Made by a program: the position numbers and the translations under genes
Assembly: GCA_034414555.1 (NCBI GenBank)
Contig: DAOUMA010000003.1
Span: 122,329 to 186,328 of the forward strand
Source of the DNA: CG2-30-46-19 sp034414555
GTDB taxonomy: Bacteria; Chloroflexota; Dehalococcoidia; GIF9; AB-539-J10
Reading direction: 5' to 3'
DNA: 64,000 nucleotides
The notes under the pieces: model-generated
Databases searched by the model: none
What the model was told of the DNA's origin: nothing
What the model saw: the letters and a program-made list of their open reading frames with translations, nothing else
Part shown: piece after piece, positions 44,018 to 53,140 of the stretch
Layout of the letters: every line of letters starts with the position of its first letter
Numbering within the stretch: the first letter of the stretch is position 1

Positions 44018-44874
44018 AGATAGACCTGCATATCCACACCAGGACCTGTTCTGATGGCAATCTTTCCATTGAAGAAGTATTTAAGGAAGCAAAAAATAGA
44101 AATATCGACTTAATGTCGACCACCGACCACGACAACATAGATTGCCAGGAAAAGGCGATTGCTCTGGCTAAAGGGCATGAGATATCCTACATCACCGGGG
44201 TGGAATTGAATGTGACTTTTCGCTATCCTGGCAAATCCGTTTCCCTTGATTTTCTGGGATACAGGTATGACATCCATAATGAGGAGCTGAAAAACAAGCT
44301 CCACTTAATCCGGGAACACAGGGAGAGAAGAGCTCACCTGATTTTAGAGAACTTGAATGCTGAGTTTGATAAAGAGGGTATTCCTAAGTTCACTGAGGAA
44401 GACCTCAAAAATATCCAGGATAGCGTGGACGGTACATTCGGACGCCCTCATATCGCAAACTATCTAATAAAAAAAGGCATCGTCAATGATACGCAGGAGG
44501 CATTCGATAAATACCTGGTTAAGTGCGATGTACCCAAGTATCCCCTTTCGCTTGCTGAAGCATCAAAATTAGTCAGAAATGCCGGCGGCATACTGGTATT
44601 TGCACACCCCAATGACCCAAATGGGATATCTTTAGTGACCATAACGCATGATTTAGAGAAACAGATGAAAATAATCCAAAAATATATGCTAGAGTATATC
44701 GATGGCGTTGAATGCTGGCATTCCAGATACGATGAGAAAACCACCAGGCATTATATTGAGTTTGCCCGGAAGCACGGGCTAATTATGACTGGAGGCAGTG
44801 ATTGTCACCAAAATCCGCTACTAATGGGCACGCTAGATATACCAGACTGGGTTGCCACCCAGTTCAGGCGATAG
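44014..44874 (+). CDS. PHP-domain metal-dependent phosphoesterase
   Basis: 286 aa from the ATG at 44014, which overlaps the kinase stop (ATGA). The PHP metal ligands are visible in DLHIHTRTCSDG, TTDHDNIDCQE, FAHPND, WHSRYDE and GGSDCHQNP. The family hydrolyses phosphoesters such as nucleoside bisphosphates or histidinol phosphate; this form resembles the YciV/TrpH group. The frame is open nine codons further upstream, but the overlap start gives the typical MKIDLHIHT. Confidence 0.87.
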   Translation: MKIDLHIHTRTCSDGNLSIEEVFKEAKNRNIDLMSTTDHDNIDCQEKAIALAKGHEISYITGVELNVTFRYPGKSVSLDFLGYRYDIHNEELKNKLHLIREHRERRAHLILENLNAEFDKEGIPKFTEEDLKNIQDSVDGTFGRPHIANYLIKKGIVNDTQEAFDKYLVKCDVPKYPLSLAEASKLVRNAGGILVFAHPNDPNGISLVTITHDLEKQMKIIQKYMLEYIDGVECWHSRYDEKTTRHYIEFARKHGLIMTGGSDCHQNPLLMGTLDIPDWVATQFRR

Positions 44875-44904
44875 AAGGATACTGCATTTGAATATTCATT
44901 CTTC

Positions 44905-44922
44905 TTGACACTTTGTTGTCAA
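44905..44922 (+). promoter_or_regulatory. Inverted repeat upstream of ahcY
   Basis: TTGACA and TGTCAA flank 6 bases, forming a perfect palindromic site 36 bases before the ahcY start. TTGACA could serve as a -35 box, but no good -10 is found at normal spacing. An operator or start-site element for the ahcY-metK unit is possible. Confidence 0.3.
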
Positions 44923-44957
44923 TAGATAACACTATAAGATTTGGAGCAAAATTAAAT

Positions 44958-46214
44958 ATGAAAAATTATGACATTAAAGACCCTTCTTTAGTTGATGAAG
45001 GTAAGCTTCGCATTGAGTGGGCCGGCAAGGAGATGCCGGTAATCAAATTAATAAAACAAAGATTTGCTAAAGAAAAACCTCTCCAGGGAATTCGCATCTC
45101 CGCCTGCCTTCACATCACCACAGAAACAGCTAACCTGGCAATGGCTCTGAAGGAAGGTGGTGCTGACCTGGTCTTCTGTGCTTCTAACCCATTAAGCACC
45201 CAGGATGATGTCGCTGCCGCTCTGGTTGATTATGGCATTCCCGTAAATGCCATAAAGGGAGAGGATAATAAGACTTATTACAAACACATTATCACGGCAC
45301 TGGAACACAAGCCTCAGCTCACCGTGGACGATGGCGCTGACCTCGTCTCCACCTTGCATAAAGAACATACTGAGCTGATTCACAATGTGATTGGTGGCAC
45401 TGAGGAGACCACCACCGGCGTCATCAGACTAAGGAATATGGCAAAAGAAGGCAAGTTGGGCTATCCCCTCATCGCTGTGAATGATGCCCAGACTAAGCAT
45501 TTCTTTGACAATCGCTATGGCACAGGGCAAAGCACCATTGATGGCATTACCAGAGCTACCAATATTCTCTGGGCAGGAAGGGAGATAGTTGTCTGTGGCT
45601 ACGGTTGGTGTGGGAAGGGGATAGCCCGGCGAGCCCAAGGATTGGGAGCTCAGGTCATCGTTACCGAAGTTGACCCCATCCGTGCACTGGAGGCAGTTAT
45701 GGATGGCTATCGGGTTATGCCTCTACTGGAAGCTTGCCAGGTAGGAAGTATATTTATCACCGCCTCAGGCGATATGAATGTCATTGACAAAGCTCACTTT
45801 CTACAGATGAAAGATGGGGCTATCATGGCTAACAGCGGTCATTTTAATGTGGAGATAAATATTCCCGCTTTGGAAAGCCTGGCAAAATCGAAAAGACGAA
45901 TACGCCCTTACGTTGATGAATACAGTCTGGATGATGGACGGCATATCTATTTACTTGGCGAAGGAAGACTCATTAACCTGGCTGCCGCTGAAGGGCATCC
46001 CTCCAGCGTTATGGACATGAGCTTCGCCAATCAGGCCCTATGCCTGGAGTATCTTGCTAAGATGAGAGGAAAACTCAAGCCAGATGTTTATTCCGTGCCC
46101 GAGGAGATTGACAAAGAGATAGGAAGGTTGAAGCTTGCTTCCATGAACATTTCCATTGATTCCTTGACCAAGGAACAGCAAAAATACCTGCAAAGCTGGG
46201 AAGCGGGTACTTAA
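44958..46214 (+). CDS. ahcY: Adenosylhomocysteinase
   Basis: 418 aa from the ATG at 44958. Hydrolyses S-adenosylhomocysteine to homocysteine and adenosine. Motifs are ACLHITTETANLAMALKEGG, VIGGTEETTTGVIRL, NDAQTKHFFDNRYGTGQS and the NAD-binding VVCGYGWCGKGIARRAQGLG. The C-terminus has YLLGEGRLINLAAAEGHPS. The frame is open to a TTG at 44913 without a ribosome site. It lies 23 bases upstream of metK, so the SAM cycle enzymes are co-expressed. Confidence 0.95.
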   Translation: MKNYDIKDPSLVDEGKLRIEWAGKEMPVIKLIKQRFAKEKPLQGIRISACLHITTETANLAMALKEGGADLVFCASNPLSTQDDVAAALVDYGIPVNAIKGEDNKTYYKHIITALEHKPQLTVDDGADLVSTLHKEHTELIHNVIGGTEETTTGVIRLRNMAKEGKLGYPLIAVNDAQTKHFFDNRYGTGQSTIDGITRATNILWAGREIVVCGYGWCGKGIARRAQGLGAQVIVTEVDPIRALEAVMDGYRVMPLLEACQVGSIFITASGDMNVIDKAHFLQMKDGAIMANSGHFNVEINIPALESLAKSKRRIRPYVDEYSLDDGRHIYLLGEGRLINLAAAEGHPSSVMDMSFANQALCLEYLAKMRGKLKPDVYSVPEEIDKEIGRLKLASMNISIDSLTKEQQKYLQSWEAGT

Positions 46215-46237
46215 TATAATTGAAGAAAGGAGCAAAG

Positions 46238-47446
46238 ATGCCGAACAGCTTTAAAAATTTATCTTCATACATGCTTACCTCGGAGTCCGTTACTGAGGGG
46301 CATCCCGATAAATTATGCGACCAGATTTCCGATGCTATCCTCGATGCCATACTGGAGAAAGACCCTATGGCACGGGTTGCCTGCGAGGTGGCAGCGACCA
46401 CAGGACTGGTCATCGTTATGGGAGAGATTACCACTGACTGCTACGTGGAAATACCGGACATTGTTCGCGGCGTGGTGCGAGATGTGGGCTATACTCGCGC
46501 CAAATACGGATTCGATTGCGATACTTGTGGAGTAATGGTCTGCGTAAAGGAGCAATCAAAGGATATTGCCAGAGGGATAGAGCAATCTCTTGAAGCAAGG
46601 AGTGGGGAAACGATTAATGAGAAGGGAATCCTGGGTGCTGGCGACCAGGGAATGATGGAGGGCTTCGCTTGCAACGAGACTCCTGAGTTCATGCCACTCA
46701 CCATCACCCTGGCGCATAAGCTATGCCGCCGCCTCGCTGAGGTGCGCAAGGACCATACCCTCACCTACCTTCGTCCCGATGGCAAATCCCAAGTAACGGT
46801 GGAGTATAGTCACGGCATACCTAAAAGGGTGGGCAATGTTGTTCTTAGTGCTCAGCACGATGCAGTGACGAGCCATGATGTCATCGAGCACGACCTCATA
46901 GAACACGTGATTAAGAAGATCATCCCTTCCAACCTGATGGACGATGAAACCAAGATATATGTCAACCCCACAGGACGCTTCGTCATTGGTGGACCTATGG
47001 GAGACACCGGACTCACCGGACGCAAGATATTGGTCGACACCTATGGTGGCATTGCCCGGCATGGCGGGGGCTGCTTTTCGGGCAAGGACCCAACGAAAGT
47101 CGACCGCTCCGCAGCCTATGCAGCACGATATGTCGCCAAGAATTTAGTTGCTGCCGGGTTAGCTGACCGCCTTGAGATACAGCTTTCCTATGCCATCGGG
47201 GTAGCATACCCCCTCTCCATCTCTATTGAGACCTTCGGCACAGGAAAAGTTTCCGATGATGTTATCCTTGACCTGATTAAGAAACACTTCGATTTACGCC
47301 CAGGAGCTATCATTGAGACCCTGAATTTGCGCCGACCCATCTATAGGCAGACCGCCACATACGGACATTTCGGGAGGGAAGACCTCGACCTTCCCTGGGA
47401 GAAGACGGACAAGGCGGAAATTCTAAGGGCCGAGGCAGGCTTATAA
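46238..47446 (+). CDS. metK: S-adenosylmethionine synthetase
   Basis: 402 aa from the ATG at 46238, with an AAAGGAG Shine-Dalgarno at proper spacing. Makes SAM from methionine and ATP. Motifs are TSESVTEGHPDKLCDQISDA, GAGDQGMMEGFA, NPTGRFVIGGPMGDTGLTGR and HGGGCFSGKDPTKVDRSAAY; the usual GGGAFSGKD has Cys in place of Ala. The frame is open six codons upstream to a TTG. It follows ahcY and is followed by a MITE-like repeat. Confidence 0.97.
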   Translation: MPNSFKNLSSYMLTSESVTEGHPDKLCDQISDAILDAILEKDPMARVACEVAATTGLVIVMGEITTDCYVEIPDIVRGVVRDVGYTRAKYGFDCDTCGVMVCVKEQSKDIARGIEQSLEARSGETINEKGILGAGDQGMMEGFACNETPEFMPLTITLAHKLCRRLAEVRKDHTLTYLRPDGKSQVTVEYSHGIPKRVGNVVLSAQHDAVTSHDVIEHDLIEHVIKKIIPSNLMDDETKIYVNPTGRFVIGGPMGDTGLTGRKILVDTYGGIARHGGGCFSGKDPTKVDRSAAYAARYVAKNLVAAGLADRLEIQLSYAIGVAYPLSISIETFGTGKVSDDVILDLIKKHFDLRPGAIIETLNLRRPIYRQTATYGHFGREDLDLPWEKTDKAEILRAEAGL

Positions 47447-47486
47447 ATTTAAGATTGCCTCGCGGAGCCTGTCCTGAGCAGAATGA

Positions 47487-47636
47487 AAGAGTGTTTACTA
47501 ACTTCATTCCCTTTATCCCCCTCTCCTTCAAAGGCGAGGGGGGAGAGATTTATAGAGAGGGGTGAAACCCCTCTCTTACCTACACTCCTCCTTCCCTTGC
47601 CAAGGGGGTCAGGAGGATGGGTTGCTAAACAATCTC
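47487..47636 (-). repeat. MITE-like element, copy 3
   Basis: 150 bases, opposite in orientation to copies 2 and 4. It starts AAGAGTGTTTACTAAC and ends, read on the minus strand, with GAGATTGTTTAGCAACC. Internal palindromes include GGGGTGAAACCCC. Its right end supplies the stop codon of the small membrane protein gene at 47625. Confidence 0.8.
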
Positions 47637-47918
47637 AGTAAACAGCCTCAATCCTCCAACAACGCCCAGAGTGGTTAGAAGAACGATAACACCCGCAATA
47701 ACTACCCCAAATGTAATGGCAGGAAAAGCCCTCTTCCAATCCATAGCGAGCAACCAGCTCAAAAAGGTTGCTGTATATACCCCGGTAAGAGGCAGGGATA
47801 TTGCCACAAACAAGGTAAGCAGCGGGTCAAGTCCCAAAGACACCTCTAATGGAATCCCACCCCTTAATTCGCTGATTGGTCTCAGTGTAACTGCTATAAC
47901 TAGAGCTACACTTCGCAT
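47625..47918 (-). CDS. Small multidrug-export-like membrane protein, shortened
   Basis: 97 aa. The N-terminal TLRPISELRGGIPLEVSLGL and the later ISLPLTGVYTATFLSWLLAM, FGVVIAGVIVLLTTLGVVGG match the two ends of PF06695 (COG2426) membrane proteins. These are usually about 150 aa, so a central portion seems to be missing. The stop codon TAG lies inside MITE copy 3, so the original C-terminus is altered too. It is probably non-functional or a minimal derivative. Confidence 0.6.
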   Translation of the reverse strand: MRSVALVIAVTLRPISELRGGIPLEVSLGLDPLLTLFVAISLPLTGVYTATFLSWLLAMDWKRAFPAITFGVVIAGVIVLLTTLGVVGGLRLFTEIV

Positions 47919-47939
47919 AATAGTAGCTACTCACATAGA

Positions 47940-48644
47940 CTACAGGCTGCCAAAGCGACGCTGCCGTTGCCTGTAGTCAAGCAACGCTTTATCAATTTCC
48001 TTCTTGCTAAAGTCCGGCCATAATACCGGTGTGAAGTAAAGCTCACTATAAGCAGCTTGCCATAACAGAAAGTTGCTTAACCTCATTTCGCCACCAGTAC
48101 GGATGAGGAGGTCAGGGTCAGGAATGCCCTGAGTGCCAAGATAGCTGCTGAATACTACTTCGTCTATGTCTCCAGTAGAAACATCACCTTCCTTGATATG
48201 GCGCACCGCGTTTACTATCTCAGCCCTACCACCATAATCGAAAGCAAGACACAGAGTCATCCCGGTATTATTCTTGGTAAGCTCAAGTGCTTCCGCAATT
48301 TTCCGCTTTAGCTCTGAAGGCAACCTGTCCAGCTTACCTATATGCATCAACTTTATATTATCCTGATGGAAACGTTGAGTTTCCTCATCTATACTCTGCG
48401 ATAGCAAGTGCAATAGGCCGGTGACCTCCTCCTGCGGCCTACCCCAATTCTCGGTGGAGAAGGCAAAGAGAGTGAGATACTTCACCCCACAGTCAGCAAA
48501 TGCTTTAACTACTATACGAATGTTCTTGGCGCCGGCTCGATGTCCCTCAAATCTGGGAAGCCCTCGTTGCCTTGCCCACCTGCCATTGCCATCCATGATT
48601 ATGGCTACATGACAGGGCAAAGAACTATCTCCACTCATGCTCAT
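47940..48644 (-). CDS. uppS: Isoprenyl transferase (undecaprenyl diphosphate synthase)
   Basis: 234 aa cis-prenyltransferase that extends farnesyl diphosphate with isopentenyl units for lipid carriers. Motifs are VAIIMDGNGRWARQRGLPRF (catalytic D18), HRAGAKNIR, LTLFAFSTENWGRP, PDLLIRTGGEMRLSNFLLWQ and YSELYFTPVLWPDF. Its start overlaps the stop of the upstream FAD-reductase gene by four bases (ATGA), linking two isoprenoid enzymes. Confidence 0.96.
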   Translation of the reverse strand: MSMSGDSSLPCHVAIIMDGNGRWARQRGLPRFEGHRAGAKNIRIVVKAFADCGVKYLTLFAFSTENWGRPQEEVTGLLHLLSQSIDEETQRFHQDNIKLMHIGKLDRLPSELKRKIAEALELTKNNTGMTLCLAFDYGGRAEIVNAVRHIKEGDVSTGDIDEVVFSSYLGTQGIPDPDLLIRTGGEMRLSNFLLWQAAYSELYFTPVLWPDFSKKEIDKALLDYRQRQRRFGSL

Positions 48645-49843
48645 TGCCTTCCGTTAATATCTATGGAATCAATCTCCCTTCTAAATATGGAGGATATCTT
48701 GTCGGGAAGATAATTCCAAATGCTTTTCATAAAGGCTAATATCAACTTGCCATGCCAGTCAAAGGAAAAACTGGACGAGTCAAGTAAAGTTTCTGCTATG
48801 CCATTGGAGCTAACAATATCAAACATCCTCTCGATTTGACTGTCACTCAGTTTTTGGTATAGCCTGCGAGCCAAATAGCCGAGGTAAATTTCCCTCCCCA
48901 TCTTTGCCTTCCACGCTTTTTGATAACGAGAAAGCTGTTTTGCTCCTAAATTCCCGGTATCAAGTGCCTCGCTCAGTACCTCAACTGCTGCCTTGCTGCC
49001 CAGATTTCCGAAATATATCCCCCCTCCTGTAGTAGTCTTCACCTGTCCAGCAGCATCACCAACAACTAATAATCTGTCACTATAGGTTCGAGGTAAAATC
49101 CCCATGGGGATAGCTCCCAATCTCACCTCTGTTTCCTGTCGTATTACCTTCCCCCGGCAAAAATGGCTAGTCAGTAATTTCTCCAAATAGAATTTGGCAT
49201 GCGATGTAGCAAGCACTCCCGCTAAAGCTTTACCGTTTAAAATAGGAACAAGCCAGCCAAAAAAACCCGGTGCCATCTCTTGACCGAAATAAATCTCAAT
49301 TTCGTCAATACCTTGAACCTCAACCACAGTTTGGGCACCCATAGCAAAATGGTCAACGCTCCCTAAACCAAGTTTTCTGGTGAAGGCGGACTTGAACCCA
49401 GCAGCAATTACCACCGCCTTAGCCTTAAACTTTAAACGAGGTGTTTCAACCTGTACCCCATCGCTATCTATGACAATGTCCGTTGCGGGAAGAGATAAAA
49501 AGTAATCAGCACCTTCAGCCATAGCTTTGTCAGCTATTGCCTGGTCAAAAGAAGCCCGGTCGACAATATAAGCCTGGATTTCCTGTTTCTCCAGTCTTAG
49601 CCACTTACCCGAAGGACTGAATAGTTTAGCCGCTCTTGCTTTGTTTAATATTACTTCAGGATTAACGCCGAAGGAGTCAAAACACCCAGGGCTAACAATG
49701 CCAGTGCAGCAAATACCAACTCCCGGCGCTTTCTTCTGTTCTAAAACAGCTACTTTACAACCTTGAGAAGATAGCTTATAAGCAGCGTAACTCCCCGCAG
49801 GACCTGCTCCAACCACGATAACATCATACAAGCCGCCTGACAA
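48641..49843 (-). CDS. Geranylgeranyl reductase-family flavoprotein
   Basis: 400 aa. The N-terminal dinucleotide motif VIVVGAGPAGSYAAYKLSSQ binds FAD. CCTGIVSPGCF, YFGQEMAPGFFGWLVPI and VVGDAAGQVKTTTGGGIYFG match the GGR/digeranylgeranylglycerophospholipid reductase family, which saturates isoprenoid chains. Overlap with uppS suggests that it acts on a polyprenyl lipid. The exact substrate is not readable. Confidence 0.87.
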   Translation of the reverse strand: MSGGLYDVIVVGAGPAGSYAAYKLSSQGCKVAVLEQKKAPGVGICCTGIVSPGCFDSFGVNPEVILNKARAAKLFSPSGKWLRLEKQEIQAYIVDRASFDQAIADKAMAEGADYFLSLPATDIVIDSDGVQVETPRLKFKAKAVVIAAGFKSAFTRKLGLGSVDHFAMGAQTVVEVQGIDEIEIYFGQEMAPGFFGWLVPILNGKALAGVLATSHAKFYLEKLLTSHFCRGKVIRQETEVRLGAIPMGILPRTYSDRLLVVGDAAGQVKTTTGGGIYFGNLGSKAAVEVLSEALDTGNLGAKQLSRYQKAWKAKMGREIYLGYLARRLYQKLSDSQIERMFDIVSSNGIAETLLDSSSFSFDWHGKLILAFMKSIWNYLPDKISSIFRREIDSIDINGRQ

Positions 49844-49951
49844 TTCACCCCCTAACTATATGGGTTTTTTATTATTATATAATACTAAGCTCACCAGAAA
49901 ATATATTCCAATCTCCAATTGATCATAGCCATGTAAAGAAGAAGGGCCGAA

Positions 49952-50752
49952 CTAGGGAGCATTTCCCAGCTCTTCTAGCTTTTCCAGCCACAGACAAAAT
50001 TCCTCAGGTGAGCGAACATAGTAATCAGCACACGTGGCAGCATTTGCCTCGCCCACTCTGATAGAGATGCCATTTATTTGATTCACGAAATTAAATCCAT
50101 CCTCGTCGCTAACATCATCGCCAGCAAAGATAACCACCGAGTTTTCAGCCTGGTAATGACTTAACAGCCATTCTATTGCCTTGCCTTTATTCCAATCAAC
50201 AGGTGGGCTTACCTCAATAACCTTCTTCCCCTCAGTAACCCTGACTTTCCCTTCATTCTCCGAAGTCTCAATTACCTCCTTAAACAATGTCTTCACCTTT
50301 TCCACCTCAGATTTTGCCACCAATCGGTAATGAACGCTTAAACTAAACTGTTTATCCTCCAGGATAATACCATTAATTCCAGCCAATCTTTCCCTAAGCT
50401 GGGAATAAAGTTCCTTAAGCAAGGATGACGCCTTTGTAGCAATGGGATGCACAAAGCTTTCTTTACAGTACTCTACCTCCAGACCATGGTTGCCAGCATA
50501 TGCCAGCCCTTCCAATCCTATAAGTGCCTTAACGTCAGCCAGGCTCCTGCTGCTGATTATGCCCACCTCAAAGTTATCATGATGCGCAAGCTCCCCAAGA
50601 ACTTGTTTGGTTCCAGGAGGCAACAGAGCTAACTCAGGCGTGGAAGCTATAGGACTCAACGTGCCATCGTAGTCTAACAGGATGATTACTTGAGACGCGG
50701 TTTTTATCCTAGAGGCAATCTCCTCCCAGGAATCAGGCAAATAGCAAGTCAT
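49952..50752 (-). CDS. otsB: Trehalose-6-phosphate phosphatase
   Basis: 266 aa HAD-superfamily phosphatase. The nucleophile motif LLDYDGTLSPI gives D27 and D29; ISSRSLADVK is the second motif; VSPPVDWNKGKAIEWLLSHY and FAGDDVSDEDGFNF complete the site. It removes phosphate from trehalose-6-phosphate to give trehalose, an osmolyte. Its start overlaps the otsA stop by four bases (ATGA), so the two are coupled. Confidence 0.93.
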   Translation of the reverse strand: MTCYLPDSWEEIASRIKTASQVIILLDYDGTLSPIASTPELALLPPGTKQVLGELAHHDNFEVGIISSRSLADVKALIGLEGLAYAGNHGLEVEYCKESFVHPIATKASSLLKELYSQLRERLAGINGIILEDKQFSLSVHYRLVAKSEVEKVKTLFKEVIETSENEGKVRVTEGKKVIEVSPPVDWNKGKAIEWLLSHYQAENSVVIFAGDDVSDEDGFNFVNQINGISIRVGEANAATCADYYVRSPEEFCLWLEKLEELGNAP

Positions 50753-52224
50753 TCTCCCGAGAACTCAAATCTTGTTATTTCGGTGATAATATTGGCCGCC
50801 CAATCATAAATATTGTTGCTACGCACTGTCTTCCGCATTCTGGACATCCGCTTCTGTCGCTCATCCCGAGGCATTTCCAGAGCCCTCTTTATGCTTTCCA
50901 CGGTATCATCAATGGAATAGGGGTTAATCAACAAAGCTTCTTGAAGCTCTCTAGCCGCACCGGTGAACTGGCTTAAGATGAGCACTCCATCTCTATCCGT
51001 CCTGGAGGCAACAAATTCCTTGGCCACCAGATTCATCCCATCCTGAAGCGAACTGACGATGCAAAAGTCAGCCAGCCTCGATAGTGCCGCCAGAATATCC
51101 TGAGAACAATACCTGTTAATGTAGACTATAGGTCTCCAATGTCCAATTTGATGACGCCAGTTAATCCTGTCCACCAATTCATCTATTTCGTCGTTTATAC
51201 GTTGATATGCTTCCACACGCATTCGGTTAGGCACGCCTACCTGAACAAAAGTCAGCCGCTCTTTATACTCAGGATATTTCACTAAAAAACGGTCCACAGC
51301 TTTTAACCTCTCTGGTATGCCCTTGGTATAATCTACGCGGTCAATACCCAGCCCGATAAATTCAGTTCCTAAGCCATAAAGATGCCTCAGCCATTTCATC
51401 TCCCGAGTTATATGCCTTCTGCTAGCTCGAGCAGATATCTTGTCAAAGGCAACACTAATAGGAAAAGGACGCACCAATGTACTATGTCCCCCCTTAGTAA
51501 TAGCACTCTTTTCCCGCTCAATTTTACACTCCAGCTGTCGGGCTACAGTCTCTAAAAAGTTGTTACAGTTGTACATAATATGAAATCCCAGCAAATCGTT
51601 AGCGAGAAGCCCCTGTAAAATCTCCCCCCGCCAGGGACAAATTCTGAAAGCCTCATTGCTTGGCCAAGGAATATGCCAGAATTGCGCAGTTATAACATTG
51701 AGACACTGCTCCTTAATATACCGAGCTACCAAAGCTAGATGATAATCCTGGATGAAGACAAAGGCCTTACGCTTATTAATTTCCTCAATAACGGCTTGGG
51801 CAAAGAGCTTGTTAACCTTCTGATAAGTATCCCAATCGGACTGGTTAAATTCGGGCCTGACATAGACTGTATGACACAGTGGCCATAGCGACTTATTAGA
51901 AAAACCATCATAGTAGCCCTCTTCCTCAGATTTAGATAGCCATACCCTCTTCAAGGTATACCGAGGCGTTTCTGGCGGCACCTGGATCTTATTGTCTTTA
52001 TCAACCACGTCAGCATCAGCATCCCCGCTGCCATGGGCAATCCATAATCCACCACAAGCTCGCAACACAGGGTCTAATGCCATGGCAAGACCACTGGCCG
52101 GTTGAATATACCTGATTTCATCTCCCTCCCAAATATGGATATAAGGCTCACGGTTAGAAACAACGATAAATAGATAATCGCTTAACTTATCATGGACTAG
52201 CTCTTGGAGGCTCTCTTCATCCAT
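50749..52224 (-). CDS. otsA: Trehalose-6-phosphate synthase (GT20)
   Basis: 491 aa GT-B glycosyltransferase joining a nucleotide-glucose to glucose-6-phosphate. Features are LFIVVSNREPYIH at the N-terminus, VFIQDYHLALVARYI, FWHIPWPSNEAFRICPWRGE, GLGIDRVDYTKGIPERLKAV and SSLQDGMNLVAKEFVASR. The N-terminal region differs from enterobacterial OtsA, and a glucosylglycerol-phosphate synthase cannot be fully excluded, but coupling with otsB supports trehalose. A sigma70-type promoter lies at 52250-52279. Confidence 0.9.
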   Translation of the reverse strand: MDEESLQELVHDKLSDYLFIVVSNREPYIHIWEGDEIRYIQPASGLAMALDPVLRACGGLWIAHGSGDADADVVDKDNKIQVPPETPRYTLKRVWLSKSEEEGYYDGFSNKSLWPLCHTVYVRPEFNQSDWDTYQKVNKLFAQAVIEEINKRKAFVFIQDYHLALVARYIKEQCLNVITAQFWHIPWPSNEAFRICPWRGEILQGLLANDLLGFHIMYNCNNFLETVARQLECKIEREKSAITKGGHSTLVRPFPISVAFDKISARASRRHITREMKWLRHLYGLGTEFIGLGIDRVDYTKGIPERLKAVDRFLVKYPEYKERLTFVQVGVPNRMRVEAYQRINDEIDELVDRINWRHQIGHWRPIVYINRYCSQDILAALSRLADFCIVSSLQDGMNLVAKEFVASRTDRDGVLILSQFTGAARELQEALLINPYSIDDTVESIKRALEMPRDERQKRMSRMRKTVRSNNIYDWAANIITEITRFEFSGE

Positions 52225-52249
52225 ATTACATCTAACCTATTTTTTATCT

Positions 52250-52279
52250 ATTATACCCTTTTTAAATTCAGCATCACAA
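52250..52279 (-). promoter_or_regulatory. Promoter of the otsA-otsB operon
   Basis: On the minus strand TTGTGA (52274-52279) and a perfect TATAAT (52250-52255) are 18 bases apart, 26 bases upstream of the otsA ATG. Confidence 0.55.
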
Positions 52280-52310
52280 ACCAAAGCTCCTTTGACACGA
52301 CCTATGTTGC

Positions 52311-53024
52311 TTGCCTAAAATAACCGGTGACATGGATTCGCCAGCGCAGCTTTACAAGTTGCAGCAGATTGACTTGGAATTCCAAAGAAAACGGCAGGCA
52401 TTAAATGAAATCGAGCTCCAGTTAAATGACACATCCTTAGCTACCGCCAAATCCGACCTTGCTGCCAAAAAAGCGCAACTAGCAGAGGTGGAAAAAAGAC
52501 AAAAAGAGGCTGAATGGGAGCTGGAAGACCTCCAACAGAAGGTGAAGCAAATTAAGGATAAGCTTTATGGTGGCACAATCAAGAATCCCAAAGAATTGAT
52601 TAATCTTGACCTTGAGAGCAAGGAGCTTAACAAAAACATCCGCAAGAAAGAGGATGAATTATTGGAGTTAATGAGCGAGGCAGAGGATATTCAAGGTAAT
52701 ATAAGAAGCGACAACCAAGAACTGGAAGGGTTAACTGAGGAGTGGCAACGCAGGCAACAGACGCTCATCCAGAGAAAGTCAGAGGTAGAAGCCAGGCTTG
52801 CCAGTCTCCACGAGGACCGTGAAGAATTAACCAAGCAAATTAGCCCGGAAGCACTCCACCTTTATGAACAAATCAGGACGACCAAAGAGCAAGCTGTAGC
52901 TAAAGTGGAACGAGGGAGATGCCAGGGATGTCACATCACTTTACCCTCAATCCAATGGCAAAAGGCTAAAGCGGGGAACTTAGTCCAATGTGACAGTTGT
53001 AACAGAATATTATATGTTGAGTGA
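52311..53024 (+). CDS. Coiled-coil protein with C4 zinc ribbon (COG1579)
   Basis: 237 aa. Residues about 10-180 form a long coiled coil (LYKLQQIDLEFQRKRQALNE, SDLAAKKAQLAEVEKRQKEA). The C-terminal zinc ribbon has CQGCHITLPS and CDSCNRILYVE. This is the DUF164/CT398-like family, thought to bind nucleic acid or act in secretion; the role is not established. The start is TTG at 52311; a later ATG gives MDSPAQLYKL. Transcribed divergently from otsA. Confidence 0.85.
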   Translation: MPKITGDMDSPAQLYKLQQIDLEFQRKRQALNEIELQLNDTSLATAKSDLAAKKAQLAEVEKRQKEAEWELEDLQQKVKQIKDKLYGGTIKNPKELINLDLESKELNKNIRKKEDELLELMSEAEDIQGNIRSDNQELEGLTEEWQRRQQTLIQRKSEVEARLASLHEDREELTKQISPEALHLYEQIRTTKEQAVAKVERGRCQGCHITLPSIQWQKAKAGNLVQCDSCNRILYVE

Positions 53025-53140
53025 TGTTTAAAGTCATAGCCAGGATAAGCCTGAATGTTTTTGAGCTGATTTGGGATTTCTGGGAGAATAACCAGCCAAG
53101 CTAAAACTTAAGGTTTAATTAAAAGTTAAGGAGGTTAATT

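Noticed and set aside
44875..44957. An SAH or SAM riboswitch before ahcY
   Set aside because: The leader is too short and shows only a small palindrome; no riboswitch core was recognised.
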